DNA of 38,406 nt from Fragilaria radians (GCA_900642245.1 CAAAJI010000266.1:32987-71392); one strand, 5' to 3'; shown: positions 12,192 through 23,993, numbered from the stretch's first letter. Translations and numbers: made by a program. The notes: generated by a model not told the origin, from the sequence alone.

Positions 12192-12290
12192 TCCAAGTAT
12201 GATGGGTTCATTTTTGCTAGACAGTCGAAGTATGTTGGTTTCAATTATGCTAGATAGTCCATGTATGATGACTTCAATTTTGGTAGATAC
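12192..12290. repeat. 33-bp tandem repeat, three units
   Basis: Units at 12192-12224, 12225-12257 and 12258-12290. Each starts TCCAAGTATG or a variant and ends near GCTAGACAG. The matching array in the right block is 17633-17731. Confidence 0.8.
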
Positions 12291-13079
12291 TTTTTGTCAA
12301 ATCGACAATAACTCCTGTTTTCCATTCCTGCTTTCTAGTTTTTATAAAGCAATGAGAAGGATTTACTATAAATATCTCATTCCAAACTTTGGATGAGCTT
12401 AGTGAGGTCTTTATACTTTATTCCATACGATATTCTTGGGTTAAAGGTTGTACATTTGCTCTGCTGCCTTACTGCTCTACATGTGGATTGCATATAGCTT
12501 TGTCACCCCTGTTGTGAAGTAGCTTTCTCTTTATTTAGATTGCATGCAAGTATGATGCATACGTTGAATATCCCTTCTCTCAGATGCAATGTCACATATA
12601 TTATGGAAAAAAAGTAATTTACAAAAGTAACTTCAGATTCTTTTAATGAATAGAAGATTTGAGCACATTATAAACGATGATTCTAGTTCTTAATCTGGTA
12701 GACAAATGAACAAAGGGTAGTCTTTTTTTCATTTGTATGTGTCATTGAACAATACGCTTAGATTTCTTGTGTTATTGAACAATACTCTTCGATTTCTTGT
12801 ATTGAACAACTGTCATACAAACGACAATCTGACAGTTTTGGTAACTTTTTAGCATCGCTGACGTTGCAATCACGGTTTTCTCCAATGCCATTTAAAATGG
12901 AGGACATGATTCTAGAGAATGACTTCCTGGACTTCCCTATTCTTTGATGTTCATTGTTTAGGATAACAAAGACCTTTAGGACTCTGAAGGACCTTTTTAA
13001 ATGACCCCATAGTATTAACTTTCTTCAAGAACTAATTGTCACTTTTCACCTTCAAAATTTCGGCGTAATACAATTTGTT

Positions 13080-13700
13080 ATGATACGTGAACAGAAACTT
13101 AAATCTATCTTAACAATTACCGAACCAGCAACCATGAGTGATTTAAACACACAATATCATGGTTATAATCAAACTGAGAAGGAGGAAGATCTCAGCGAAA
13201 TCTTTGAAGATATTTGTCAAGACGCGGAAGTTGAAGATGAGATGGAATTGAGTCGCAACCGAGAAAGCCGTAGGTCCTCTATGTCAGGAATTGGTGACTA
13301 TTACAGTGATGATACTGGGGTCGATATCCCAACTCATCGCCGTCGCCATTCGACATTCAATCCTAGAGATCGGAAATCTCATCGCAACGCAAGGGAGGAA
13401 GTGAAGGAACACTTGATTAGTGTACAAGATGAATCTCATGCACAACGACGCATCTCTGTCAACAGTTTGATGGATTTTAACTTGTGCCTTGATATCGCCA
13501 TGGCGGCATCGATGGAAGACATGTCACCTGCTCTGGAAATCTCTTGCCCTGTTCTTAGCTATATGTCTGGTCAATGACGATTTGCTTGATGACAAGGTGA
13601 AGAGTAAGAGGCCATCACTCATATCTGTATCAGAAACTAATGCTACTGCTAAGCTTAAAGACGCAAGCATTACCGAGGATGAATATGATATTCCTTATGC
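13080..13700 (+). pseudogene. Acidic phospho-motif protein, left copy: frameshifted and cut by the gap
   Basis: This is the same gene as 18524-19438. An extra G near 13569 (GTCTGGTCAATG here, GTCTGTCAATG in the other copy) causes a stop at 13577 after 165 codons. In the other frame homology continues to the N gap at 13701, so the gene is both frameshifted and incomplete. Before the frameshift it differs from the right copy by only a few residues. It may be a sequencing error near a contig end rather than a true pseudogene; the sequence alone cannot decide. Confidence 0.8.
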
Positions 13701-13720
13701 NNNNNNNNNNNNNNNNNNNN
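13701..13720. other. Assembly gap of 20 N
   Basis: Twenty undetermined bases. To the left the sequence stops inside the acidic-protein gene. To the right it starts abruptly inside the DDHD gene with a run of six G. The two flanks are not adjacent parts of one gene, so the gap is a scaffold join. Confidence 0.99.
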
Positions 13721-15187
13721 GGGGGGAACATGGCTGCCTCTTCGGTCGTCATGTGTATGGCACATTTTGGACAAAAGACAGAAGTGGGAGTTTTTTCCAA
13801 AGACTGTGATGGAATCTGGCGACATTTGGGACAACACCGATGGAATGACACGGCATGTCGATTTTGATCTACCAAAACATCATCCTTGCGGTTGGGTTCG
13901 TACCACTGAGCAACTGTAGGATAGGATTTGCGGGAGGAAGAAGAATGTCCATTTTTATAAAGAGGCAATGAGGAGGACTTTGGAGTTTCATGCTGTCGGT
14001 ATTCATCTAGATAGGAATCTTGTTGCAATTGATACTTTTGTTCTTGATATACTTGCACATACTGTTCCTCGAGAATCCGACGTTCTGGCTCTGAAAATCG
14101 TTTCCAGGGTACATCTTTTCCAGGTCGCTTGCCATTGATGTAGGGCAATCGAAAATAGAGAGCGACTGCGTGCACAGTAGGGGTTGTTGTGTTTGCAGTA
14201 GACCAATTGTATCTATCATGGGGAAGGAGGAATGGTCCATCAGTTCTTTCCAATCGATAGGAAGGACAGGGTGCCAACCATTCATCTCCTATCGTTGATT
14301 CACCACCTCGTGTCCGGAGCAATCCAGAAACGACTAGATCCCTGTAGAGGAATGGATTGTGTGCACGAATATGAGCTGCCAATTCATATCGGGCAATACT
14401 ATCCTCGAGGGATAAGTAACGTTCACATAAATGATCCAATACTTCCGATTTGTTTAATTTATCCAATGTTGAATAGGGTCCAGTTCCTAATACTTTCCAT
14501 TGAGTGTGTAACAATGTTCGGGTTAAGTTAGCATCCAATCGTTTGATATAAAACATCACTTCCGATGACACTGTCGCCAATGCCCATTTTGTAACTGTTA
14601 GTGCTCGATCGACCGTTTCTCGGACGGCTGTCCTGGAGGGTATGGGATATTGAGCAATTTCCCAAGCACGAATGATCATACGATAGGATTGTACCACAAC
14701 AGGACCCAACACCGGTTCTCCCACCAGGGGTGTTTGTCGGAGGATATACAATCCATGTTGTGCCACTTCCATGGCCTGTGGAGATTGAAGGAAACACATC
14801 GTATCGACAATGGTTTGTTCAATACCCTGTATGGCAGGTAGGAGTAACCAATCACGAATGGGAACCAACAGACCATGTTCCAATCCGACGACACCAGTCT
14901 TGGCGGCACCATACAATTTCGATGCGGATTGGACACTTCCCACGAATAAACTACGGAGTGTTAAATATAAATGTTCCCAATGATCGACAGCACTCTGAGC
15001 TGCATCTATCGAAGCATCATTGGAATCCCAAATCTTGATTCAAAATGGATTAGGGAGGGGGGGATCCATGACATTATAATGTAACATTCAAACTCAATAA
15101 AACACATACCTTTCGTTTACTTGACAAGACTGCTCGTTTCGAAACACGTCCCAAGGATGATAATGTCTTTTTCTTATGAGTTACCAT
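13721..15187 (-). CDS. DDHD phospholipase, right copy: N-terminal part only, truncated by the gap
   Basis: Exon 1 is 15187-15110 (26 codons), the intron 15034-15109, and exon 2 15033 down to the gap. The frame is open throughout, unlike the left copy. It covers the N-terminal helical region and the zinc-ribbon pair (CCPKC...FCPKC), ending just before the WWE-like segment. The lipase elbow and DDHD region are absent because the sequence stops at the gap. Differences from the left copy are mostly synonymous or small, including an extra residue or two in the Ser-rich and DEYRQHETP parts. It is either a truncated duplicate or the other allele of the gene at 7445-10904. As it stands it could not encode an active enzyme. 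Confidence 0.85.
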
Positions 15188-17119
15188 GACAGAACGTTTG
15201 TTTTTCCATCGCGATTCTTGCTTCCTGGACTAGACTCTTGCACAACGTCTTCTCACGAAAACAAAAATGTTTCTTGCTAGTGCTATTATTGCACTGTGTA
15301 TACAACCTATGGTTATCGCCATCCTTAATAGAGAGGGCAATGTCACTGTCATTGTTTTGCAGGTATTCAACTGAAGTATATCAATTGTTACATTTTTAAC
15401 TGTCATTGCGATATTCCACTTCATTTACGACTTCAATTGTTGCCAAACGAAAAGTTTGAGAATATGTCAACAATGATTTTCCATCTCTCTTCATGTTCAG
15501 TTTGTTTTATTCTTTGAACATCTCTGCCTGTCATCGTTTGATATTTAGAATCATGCTATAGGATCCAAGGATAGTATGGTTTCAATTTTGCTAAACATTT
15601 TTGACAAAATAGACAACTAACGCCCCCCTACTCCAGAACTTTGGTTTTCAGCCAGAAGGATTGCACCTGCGTTAATCACTGCTAACAGCAATTGGAAGTT
15701 GGACTTGTACTCCTTTCACCTAATATATACATATAAATTCATTCTTGTTTCGCAGTCACCATTCTTCACTTTCATTGATACGATTGATCTAGAAACAGTA
15801 ATCCTTTCGAAATAATACTTACTTATTGGTCTTCAACATTTTCCTTGAAAGCTACAAAACCAATCATACATTTTTGATAACTCTGGAACAACATTAGCTA
15901 GATCAGGCTTGGACAATTTAAATAAAAAAGCAACATTCCAACTCAAGAATGGTATCTTGATTGTTTTTCAAACTCTTTTTCTCTCATGATCTTTGTTCAA
16001 TTGTTAACAAATTGTAAACGTGCAGGAGTTTGAGGGGTTCCATTGACACTCAAATTGTTGATTTCCTCTTATTAGCTTTTATTTTTTATCAAGTGAGATT
16101 ACATGACAATTCATACTTTCTTCTTGCAATACATTTGTAGCTCAAATAATCACTTAAGTGTTCTTCAATTTTTAAGACATCTTGAGCTCATTAATCAATT
16201 CCTTCATCACTTTCAATCATGAGATTCATGGATTGTTGGAGTTTCCTCTTCAATCCATTTCATCCAAAACAAATTTTCTGCTGAATTCTCTCGCTCTCTG
16301 GACGAGCCCATAAATATATGTTTCTATAAAATAAAAAAGCAATTTTTTTCTTTCCACTCTCTACCGTGAGTGTAGAGATCCCATTCTTGGCATTCCAAGG
16401 CACTTGAGAACTGAAATTGGTTGCCAGATATTCCGTTACAAGGCTTTGCCTGAATTACCAAAGAAAAAGTAATGTTACTTTGCGGTTTATGTGTAATTCT
16501 TAAGGTGCTAAATGATGTAACTGAAAAAATGTGTGATAAGCAGTATCGATCATTCATTCACACTATGTCCCTTTTTTGTGGTGTTAGAACATTGCTCTTT
16601 ATTTAACAACTCTTCGCAAGGGGTAGTTCTTGCAATGAAACAATCAAGTATTTTGATGAGGAAATCAGTATTGAGAAGTTTTTCCAAAGAATTGTGATAA
16701 ATTCCATATTTGTGGGACAATTCTCTGGCATGGATTCAACCACCTTTTCATCTCCTTCCGATAGACAACCTATTTTGATCTTTGATGCCAAAGTATGCGT
16801 TGCTTGAAGGAGTCTGAAAGAGAGAGAGAGTTGAATGCAATGCTTCATTGATGAAGTGCTTTTGATGATACCTCAATAAGTTTCACAAAAGATCCGATTG
16901 GGTGTCAGAAAAAGGGGGGTGATTGCAATCGCGTGCAATTCACAATTTCTGATTTTTCCTCCATAAGAAGTTATGGATCTGAGTGCTGTTGTCAACTTGG
17001 GGTCCAATTGTAGGCTGTTCAAACCAACTGTAGTTTGAGAAGTTGAAAATTATCTGAAACTAAAACTGGGTGGATCCTTGGCTTGATGGGCTGAAACCAA
17101 TTTAGTTTCCCAAATGTAA

Positions 17120-17265
17120 CCGACAGATGATGAATCTCCAATGTTGGGCCCTCATAAAGTGTTACCAAAGGATGAATCTCCAATGTTCGAACCTCATAAA
17201 GGGTTACCAAAGGATGACAGATGATGAATCTCCAATGTTGGACCCTACTATCGACAGATGACAGA
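17120..17265. repeat. Imperfect tandem repeat, right-block counterpart
   Basis: Three units with ATCTCCAATGTT and TTACCAAAGGATGA cores. Unit lengths differ from the left-block array at 11670-11830, so the array has changed since the copies separated. Confidence 0.65.
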
Positions 17266-17632
17266 TGATGTTTCCATCGCGAGTACTACTTCTAACATAC
17301 AATGGACTTGACTCTTGGCTGCTGTCTCAATAGAATAAGCCACTGTTCTTCTGATGAATAAAAATATATATGGATAGTGGTACGACTACACTGTTATATT
17401 GTGAACAATACCAATAATAACCTATGGTTTTCACCATCCTGTAAAGCGAGTACAATTAACTGTCCTTGCTCTTCAAGTGAATGTACTACGTCAATTGTTT
17501 CTAACGAAAGGTGTAAGTGTATGTTAACAATGCTTTTCCTCTCTCTTCACGACCGGTCTCTCAAATGTTTATTCTTTGAACAGATCCTAACATTGTGACT
17601 GTCCGTCTGATATTTAAAACCATCATAGAGGA

Positions 17633-17731
17633 TCCAAGTATGATGGGTTCAATTTTGCTAGACAGTCCAAGTATGATGGTTTCAATTATGCTAGATAGTA
17701 CAAGTATGATGCTTTCAAGTTTGCTAGACTA
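17633..17731. repeat. 33-bp tandem repeat, right-block counterpart
   Basis: Three 33-bp units (17633-17665, 17666-17698, 17699-17731) with the core AAGTATGATG and GCTAGA. Same copy number as the left array, with point differences. Confidence 0.8.
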
Positions 17732-18523
17732 TTTTTGTCAAATCGACAATAACTCCTGTTTTCCATTACTGCTTTCTGGTTTTTATAATGCAATGAGAAG
17801 GATTTACTATGAGTATATATAGCTTCTCAGACCAAACTTTGGATGGGCTTAGTGAGGACTTTATATTGATTGATTATACTTGTATGTTGACTTTATTCCA
17901 TACGATATTCTTGGGTTAAAGGTTGTGCATTTGCTCTGCTGCCTTACTGCTCTACATGTGGATTGCATTTAGCTTTTTCACCAGTGGCTTTCTCTTTATT
18001 TAGATTGGATTCAAGTATGATGTATAAGTTGAATATCCCTTCTCTCACATGCAATGTCACATAAAATAAACAATAGTCAGCAAAAGTAACTTCAGATTCT
18101 TTTAATGAATAGAAGAATTGAGCTCAAAGCAAACGATGATGATAGGTCTTAATTTGGAAGACAAATGAACAAAGGGTAGTCTTTTTTCATTTTATGTATC
18201 ATTCGAATCGTTGAACCATGTTCAAATGCCTGTACTGAACACCTTGTCATACAACCGAAAATCTGACAGCGTTTGTAAACATTGTTCTTCCTAGTATCGC
18301 TGACGTTGCAATCACGGTTTTCTCCAATGCCATTTAAAATCGAGGACATGATGCTAGAGAATGACTTCCTGGACTTCCTTATTCTTTGCTGTTCATTGTT
18401 TAGGCTAACAAAGACCTTTAGGACTCTGAAGGACCTTTTTAAATGACCCCATGGTATTAACTTTCTTAAAGAACTAATTGTCACTCTTTTCACCTTCAAA
18501 ATTTCGGCGTAATACAATTTGTT

Positions 18524-19438
18524 ATGATACGTGAACAGAAACTTAAATCTATCTTAACAAATACCGAACCAGCAACCATGAGTGATTTAAACACACAATA
18601 TCATGGTTATAAGCAAACTGAGAAGGAGGAAGATCTCAGCGAAATCTTTGAAGATATCTGTCAAGACGCGGAAGTTGAAGATGAGATGGAATTGAGTCGC
18701 AACCAAGCAAGCCGTAGGTCCTCTATGTCAGGAATTGGTGACTATTACAGTGATGATACTGGGGTCGATATCCCAACTCATCGCCGTCGCCATTCGACTT
18801 TCAATCCTAGAGATCGCAAATCTCATCGCAACGCAAGGGAGGAAGTGAAGGAACACTTGATTAGTGTACAAGATGAATCTCATGCACAACGACGCATCTC
18901 TGTCAACAGTTTGATGGATTTTAACTTGTGCCTTGATATTGCCATGGCGGCATCGATGGAAGACATGTCACCTGCTCTGGAAATCTCTTGCCCTGTTCTT
19001 AGCTATATGTCTGTCAATGACGATTTGCTTGATGACAAGGTGAAGAGTAAGAGGCCATCACTCATATCTGTATCAGAAACTAATGCTACTGCTAAGCTTA
19101 AAGACGCAAGTATTACCGAGAATGAATATGAGACTCCTTATCCAAAAGCCGAATACACTGTTGAATTGCCACAGTCAGAAGAGTTCGAGAATTTTTTCAA
19201 AGGAAAGCCAAGGAAACGCCACTCTTACAAAGTTTTGGAGCAACGTCTTTCATTGGAGTCCCCTGTAACCGTTATCAAGGGTTTAAAGATGTGTCAGAAA
19301 AAGAGTTCCAACCAACTTTCAGGGTCTGCTACAAAGTCGGAAACCTCTAAAGCTCGAGATAATTGTGTCCCCGATGCTGTACATGGGCCCAGTGTCCCAC
19401 AGGTATCTGACAAACGTCAGTATGCATGTGGAGCATAG
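18524..19438 (+). CDS. Unknown acidic protein with basophilic phospho-site motifs, intact copy
   Basis: The frame encodes 304 residues from ATG at 18524; an in-frame second Met (residue 19) is an alternative start. No domain is recognised. The N-terminus is acidic (EKEEDLSEIFEDICQDAEVEDEMELS). It is followed by Arg-Arg-x-Ser/Thr-like sites (RRSSMS, RRRHST, QRRISVNS) of the kind used by basophilic kinases, a short hydrophobic stretch (FNLCLDIAMAASMED), and a Lys/Ser-rich C-terminal half. There is no signal peptide or membrane span. The protein is probably largely disordered, and nuclear or cytosolic regulation would be a guess. It is divergent from the DDHD gene, and a damaged copy lies at 13080-13700. 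Near-identity of the two coding sequences next to a much more divergent spacer supports a real gene. Confidence 0.75.
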   Translation: MIREQKLKSILTNTEPATMSDLNTQYHGYKQTEKEEDLSEIFEDICQDAEVEDEMELSRNQASRRSSMSGIGDYYSDDTGVDIPTHRRRHSTFNPRDRKSHRNAREEVKEHLISVQDESHAQRRISVNSLMDFNLCLDIAMAASMEDMSPALEISCPVLSYMSVNDDLLDDKVKSKRPSLISVSETNATAKLKDASITENEYETPYPKAEYTVELPQSEEFENFFKGKPRKRHSYKVLEQRLSLESPVTVIKGLKMCQKKSSNQLSGSATKSETSKARDNCVPDAVHGPSVPQVSDKRQYACGA

Positions 19439-22400
19439 TCAAACGATACCTCTAAAAACCTCGTTAGCATAAAAGAAGCATCCAAACATATCATAGTCAA
19501 TAAAAGTTTAAAAAATAATAAAGCTGAACGAAGTAAAGGTTCCTTTGTTGCAAAGTTAATTTGATCGTAACTTAACATTTAAACCTAAACATGTTATTTC
19601 AAGCAATTTAGGAATCAAACACATTGTCATTTTCCAAATAACAAACTGAGAGCATGAAAATCTAGAATGATCCGGAGGTCAAGGCCTTTGAAATAAAATT
19701 GGAATTCTCTGGATCAAGAATTCCACAGGCGTCCGGGAAAGCTTAAAATGAATTTTTAGTCCCTTTATGGAAACATTCAAGCAATGTTGAACACAGTTGG
19801 ACTACATGGTCAATTGAGAGACAAGATCTGGGCTTAATGTGCAATGACTGCAACTTATTTATCACATCTTTTCTCTATAAAGTCACGCTTGAAAGTCTTT
19901 TGAAATTGTAATGCGGAGTAAATCAAATTCAGGGCAAAAGTCTTACAATAGTTGCTGAAGTATGATTTGTCACTACCAAGGACAGATACAAGCAAAATTG
20001 ACCAACCTAGCTATCATGATGGAGCTTGTTGATGATCAAACCTATTAAAGTTAGACACTTTTATCTCATGTCAATGATTGTGCTGTATACTTTATATTCA
20101 TATGGTGCATACTTTGATTGTCATCTATCAACGAAGAATTAAATTCGGAATACTTTGGATTCTACAGTTATTCATCCTTGTTTGTATGGTTGATATTGAT
20201 CCCCGCTAGGGTGTATAATACATGTCAACAACTGGGATGTCACAATTCACTATTACCTAACACTTCATTGCAGCTTTGTATTTGATCTAAACTCTCTTGT
20301 ATCTTGTTTCAAATGACGATACTATCAATAGCAAACAATTATAGATTTCAAATTATTTAGATGAAGTTTTAACGAATCCTATCCAGCTATGACATTCCTA
20401 GAATCGAATGTTAAAAAGAATTTAAAAAGAATTTAAAAAGAAAAAAAATTTAAAAAATCGACATTTATGTTTAAGTAAGATGAAGTTTTTACAAAGATGT
20501 GCCGTCTAATATTAGGGGATTAGTAAGATATTGTCGCTATTCATATACCTTAACTTCAACCGTAGCATGTGAACTGGTCAAGTAGTTTTCTTGATGAAAG
20601 TCACCTTGGGTGCAATTCCCGGTTTTGATAGGTATTTTTATTACCTCTGCTTTATATCTAGCTTTCAGTTTCCTTTAGATTTATCTTTCATCAACACTTT
20701 TTGGTTGATCCAGGCAAGGATTTGTCATAGAAGATAATTGGGTATTAATTGTTTCCCCATGTCTCAGAACTAAAGGTATTTATTAGATCATCTTTGGCAC
20801 ATCTTAACGGTTGGAAAGATGTCTTGGAACGGTAATTCAAGCGATAGAAAGATCGCGTAATTTATTTGTTTCACAATTTACACAAAATAATAATTTATAG
20901 TTTAATTTTATTATAGAACAAATTTACCTTTCCATGTTCTTTAATGAGAATACGCAATGAGTTGTTGCAGTAATTCTTATGTCAATTTTTAGTACTCATT
21001 GAAAGCTGCCACTAGATTTTCAAAGGGTCTTAATTATTGATAAAGTACTGTGTCTTGATACAGTATTGCAATTGTAATAAATACAAGCAGCTACTCATGA
21101 ATTTATCAAATACGATATTATTTAACATTCTTTATTAATTTTAATAATTTTTATAAGAGGAGAATAGTAGAAAGATGTGTCCTGCTAAACGCAAGTTCAA
21201 GTGGAATTACCAAGAGCCACTAAAAATGACAAATGAAATATCATTTTTTAATACTAATCTTATCTTGTAAATATTGACAGCTTAAAATTCACATTGATGA
21301 ACAACTAATAATGTGTAATGATTACATGACATGGTCTGCTCCTTATGCCTGGCCGAGTCAATGCTTATTATTGAACATAATGTTTCCTCATAATGAATTA
21401 TCTTTCTTCCACATATGGTTAGTCAGCTGCTTTTTACATTTTCGAATCCTTGGCTTTACTTTGAGCCGTTGGTGATAACCATTATTCATTCAAATCCAGT
21501 TTATTTTACTAGTTTGTGTAATATATATATCCTTTTGTGCCACACTGGTCCTTTTATTGTAAAAAGAGTAGTTATATTACGTATCCAATTTTACGCTGCT
21601 TTTAACTTAATGAACAATACTTAATCGCATTGTGATTTTCTATTTATCTTTGTATCGGAGTTCAGATTATGTCTGAATCCGAATTTTTGAATGAAGTTTC
21701 TCTTTTTGATTAGCATCATTCTCTGTAGGAACTTGATATTTGATTTCCTTGAAAGTTTTCCTTATGGTCATATTTATTTTACATGTATCAATAGTTAGAT
21801 AATATAATACGTACATCTATCATGGTCGTTTTTAGGGTCCCTTTATAAGAAGCAACTTAGACATCTTCCCTGCAACATAAAATAATTGCTATTAATATTT
21901 TAATTTGTTCATCAGCGAAAACGATGAAAAAGGTATGTATGCACTTCTAAAGTATCAAGTTGAGTATTACAACAATCTACCAGACAAAGTTAATAATCCC
22001 TAGTGATGTAATCTTTTGTCTTCATATTTTGTTTTTGTAGATTTTCTAACTTTTGCCGGATCCTTACAACTCGATTTTCTTTCATGTTTTCAGCGTGCAT
22101 TTAGGTGAAGTTTGTTACAAAGGCTGAACGAAAAACCGAATCCTTTCTCTTCGTTTATTACGTTGCAATAAAACTATGAATAGGAGCTGAATCACAACCC
22201 ACGGCATAGTTTCTGTCCAAGGCATTTGATTAGCCTTCAAGTTTGCTGTGCTAGTGTGATTTTTATTCTCTGAAGATCAAGGATATGTTTGATACGTTCT
22301 TGAATTTTGTTTACATTTTTCAAATTGAACTATGTCATTCGGATTGAGATGCTTATAATCCACTATCTAAGTCTAATGTAGCTCTTTACTCACGCTATCT

Positions 22401-22974
22401 TCAGAAAAGATTCATTCTTTGAAGCCTCTATATCAACTCTATATTCATTTTTCTTTCAAGATACGCATTTTTCCCTATGAATCTTATGATAGTCTTAATC
22501 AACCACTTTTCTCAATATTTTTGAGTTTCACATATTCCTTGCGATAATGACTTTTGATCGGATAGTCAATTATGTAAGTTGAAGGAAAGATCACGACAAA
22601 GTGGAGCAGCATGCAATCCACAAAAGATGATTCTGGATATAGATGACAAGAGAGGACACTGCATTTCTCCTTCTAAGTGAAATACGTTCTTTGGAAAGAA
22701 ACTGATAAAATCTAAAAGAATGAATATCCCATTAAAATGACTAAGCGTATCGAGAAAGATTTTGAGAAATTCTGGATGCGTCAATTCAATTTTTTTTTAA
22801 ATTGTCAGTGAATGGATTCCATCAGCTATTAATATTAATAGTGGAGTTGTTTCATGAGCCTACAGTACTAGTTTGTCCGCTAACACCGTGTCTGCGCAAT
22901 ACCGTAGGTTAGAGGAGATAACTCGTATCCTCATTCAAAGTGTAGAGTCGAAGAAAATCTCAAACGCCCAACCC
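19439..22974. other. Long AT-rich intergenic region, no gene recognised
   Basis: About 3.5 kb with only short open frames and no domain I recognise. It contains an AAAAAGAATTT-like short repeat around 20411-20457. I see no transposon ends, tRNA-like fold or coding signal. The region just before 22975 may be a 5' UTR or contain an upstream exon. Confidence 0.55.
20411..20457. repeat. Low-complexity A/T tandem repeat
   Basis: Three imperfect copies of an 11-bp unit close to AATTTAAAAAG followed by an A-run. It is probably slippage-derived. Confidence 0.7.
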
Positions 22975-23347
22975 ATGGGAAATGATGTTGCGACGCAAGC
23001 CAGTATGATGGCAGCCAAGACCAAAATATCGGGTGCTCTATCATCTGTAGAAGAAACATTAGGAGGAGGAACAAAGGGAGCAAACTCTCGTCAAATTCCC
23101 AAAACGACACAACGGGAATGGAACAACATGCACAAGGAAACCTTAGAACTGTAAGTTCACGTCCGACAGAAAATGCACCAGCATCTCAAAATCAAGTCGT
23201 GTGTCTCATAGTGTTTATCATCATCATCATTACTATGAATGTTATAGTCATCAGCAGAATCAAATACGAGCAGAACAACGTAAGAACGAAGCAAAAAAAC
23301 GATGGGAAGAAAATATTAAGCGGAAGCAACAAGCTGCCAAGAAATAA
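22975..23347 (+). CDS. Small unknown protein, first of a tandem pair, two exons
   Basis: Exon 1 is 22975-23150 and exon 2 23248-23347, giving 91 residues across a 97-bp intron (GTAAGT...TTATAG, phase 2). The start MGN matches the paralogue at 23594, and both share GAAAATCTCA in the upstream leader. Upstream in-frame sequence back to about 22858 lacks an ATG, so a further 5' exon is possible but not needed. The conserved layout is MGN, a helix with K-x-x-x-ALSSVEETL, a polar linker, EWNNMHKET, then after the intron a Lys/Arg/Glu-rich helix (RKNEAKKRW). I do not recognise the family. It has no signal peptide. The strong C-terminal positive charge could suit nucleic-acid or protein binding, but that is a guess. 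Confidence 0.68.
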
Positions 23348-23593
23348 AATGCATCTGGGGATTTTTGCTCCGTTAGGAAACCGATCATGGTTATTTTTTC
23401 ACTCGTGAAACGAAAATCGTGAATCTCAATTTCGTGGAAACGTAGGTACGATTCTTGTTAATGCTAAGTACCACCGTTATCGGAATCTTTCTGTGTGTAT
23501 GTTTCATGTTCTAGTTCGTCACGATCGTGTTGAAACGGAAGAGAAAATCTCAGTCATTTTCCAATTGTTCCCATATCGATACGAATTCAAAAC

Positions 23594-23993
23594 ATGGGAA
23601 ACAAATCACCCACCTCCTCCTCCTCCACCCCCTCCACTTCGTTGACTCGACAGGTAGAAATGAAGGTTGCTAGAGGAAAAATGAGTGAGGCCCTGACATC
23701 CCTAGAAGGGATTCTGGATACTAAAAATAAAGACAATCAACGAAAGGAACCCAAGTCATGTCAGAAGGAATGGAATGCTATGCATAAGGAAACGAGAAAG
23801 GTGTAAGTGAATCATTTGAGAATTCGTTCAAAAGCATATCGTTATATTCCTAACGTGTCCTGGAATGCCATGAAAATGAAGATTCAAGGAAAATCATGCT
23901 CGGATAAAGATGCGACAAAATAGGGCAAAAGAAATGTGGGCAGCTGGGCGTAAGAAGGCTTGTACAGAAACTAGTTCACAACAGAAGATTTAA
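23594..23993 (+). CDS. Small unknown protein, second of the tandem pair, two exons
   Basis: Exon 1 is 23594-23802 and exon 2 23882-23993, giving 106 residues across a 79-bp phase-2 intron (GTAAGTG...ATGAAG). The acceptor was chosen because it restores the frame and alignment with the neighbour: RIKMRQNRAKEMW corresponds to IRAEQRKNEAKKRW. Shared features are the MGN start, a K-x-x-x-AL-x-SLE helix and EWNAMHKET immediately before the intron. The N-terminus has a Ser/Thr/Pro run absent from the first copy. It lies 246 bp downstream of the first gene on the same strand. Function is unknown. The identical intron phase and position show the pair arose by duplication of an intron-containing gene. 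Confidence 0.68.

Larger units (their letters stand above)
10905..13079. other. Intergenic spacer between head-to-head genes, with minisatellites
   Basis: A 2.2-kb AT-rich spacer between the divergent DDHD and acidic-protein genes. It holds two short tandem arrays (about 11670-11820 and 12192-12290) and paralogous internal segments (around 10985-11205 and 11935-12120 resemble each other). I find no convincing gene. Much of it recurs in the right-hand block. Confidence 0.65.
9437..13700. repeat. Left copy of a large duplicated block, ending at the N gap
   Basis: The order is the DDHD 5' half (-), an intergenic spacer, and the 5' two thirds of the acidic-protein gene (+). The same order recurs at 13721 to about 19150. 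Coding parts are nearly identical, while the spacer differs by substitutions, indels and about 1.1 kb of extra sequence in the right copy. This copy carries +1 frameshifts near 9635, 10471 and 13569; the right copy has none. Confidence 0.9.
15188..18523. other. Intergenic spacer of the right block
   Basis: A 3.3-kb AT-rich spacer between divergent genes. It corresponds to 10905-13079 plus the unmatched 15500-16640 segment. No open frame here shows a recognisable domain. It contains the tandem arrays at about 17120-17265 and 17633-17731. Confidence 0.6.
13721..19150. repeat. Right copy of the large duplicated block
   Basis: Repeats the order of 9437-13700. It includes about 1.1 kb (roughly 15500-16640) with no counterpart in the left copy. 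Within that insert, 15490-15620 resembles the region upstream of the 33-bp array (TTTATTCTTTGAACA... GGATCC...TTTTGCTA), suggesting older local duplication. The right boundary is set by where the left copy hits the gap, so true homology may extend further. Confidence 0.85.
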
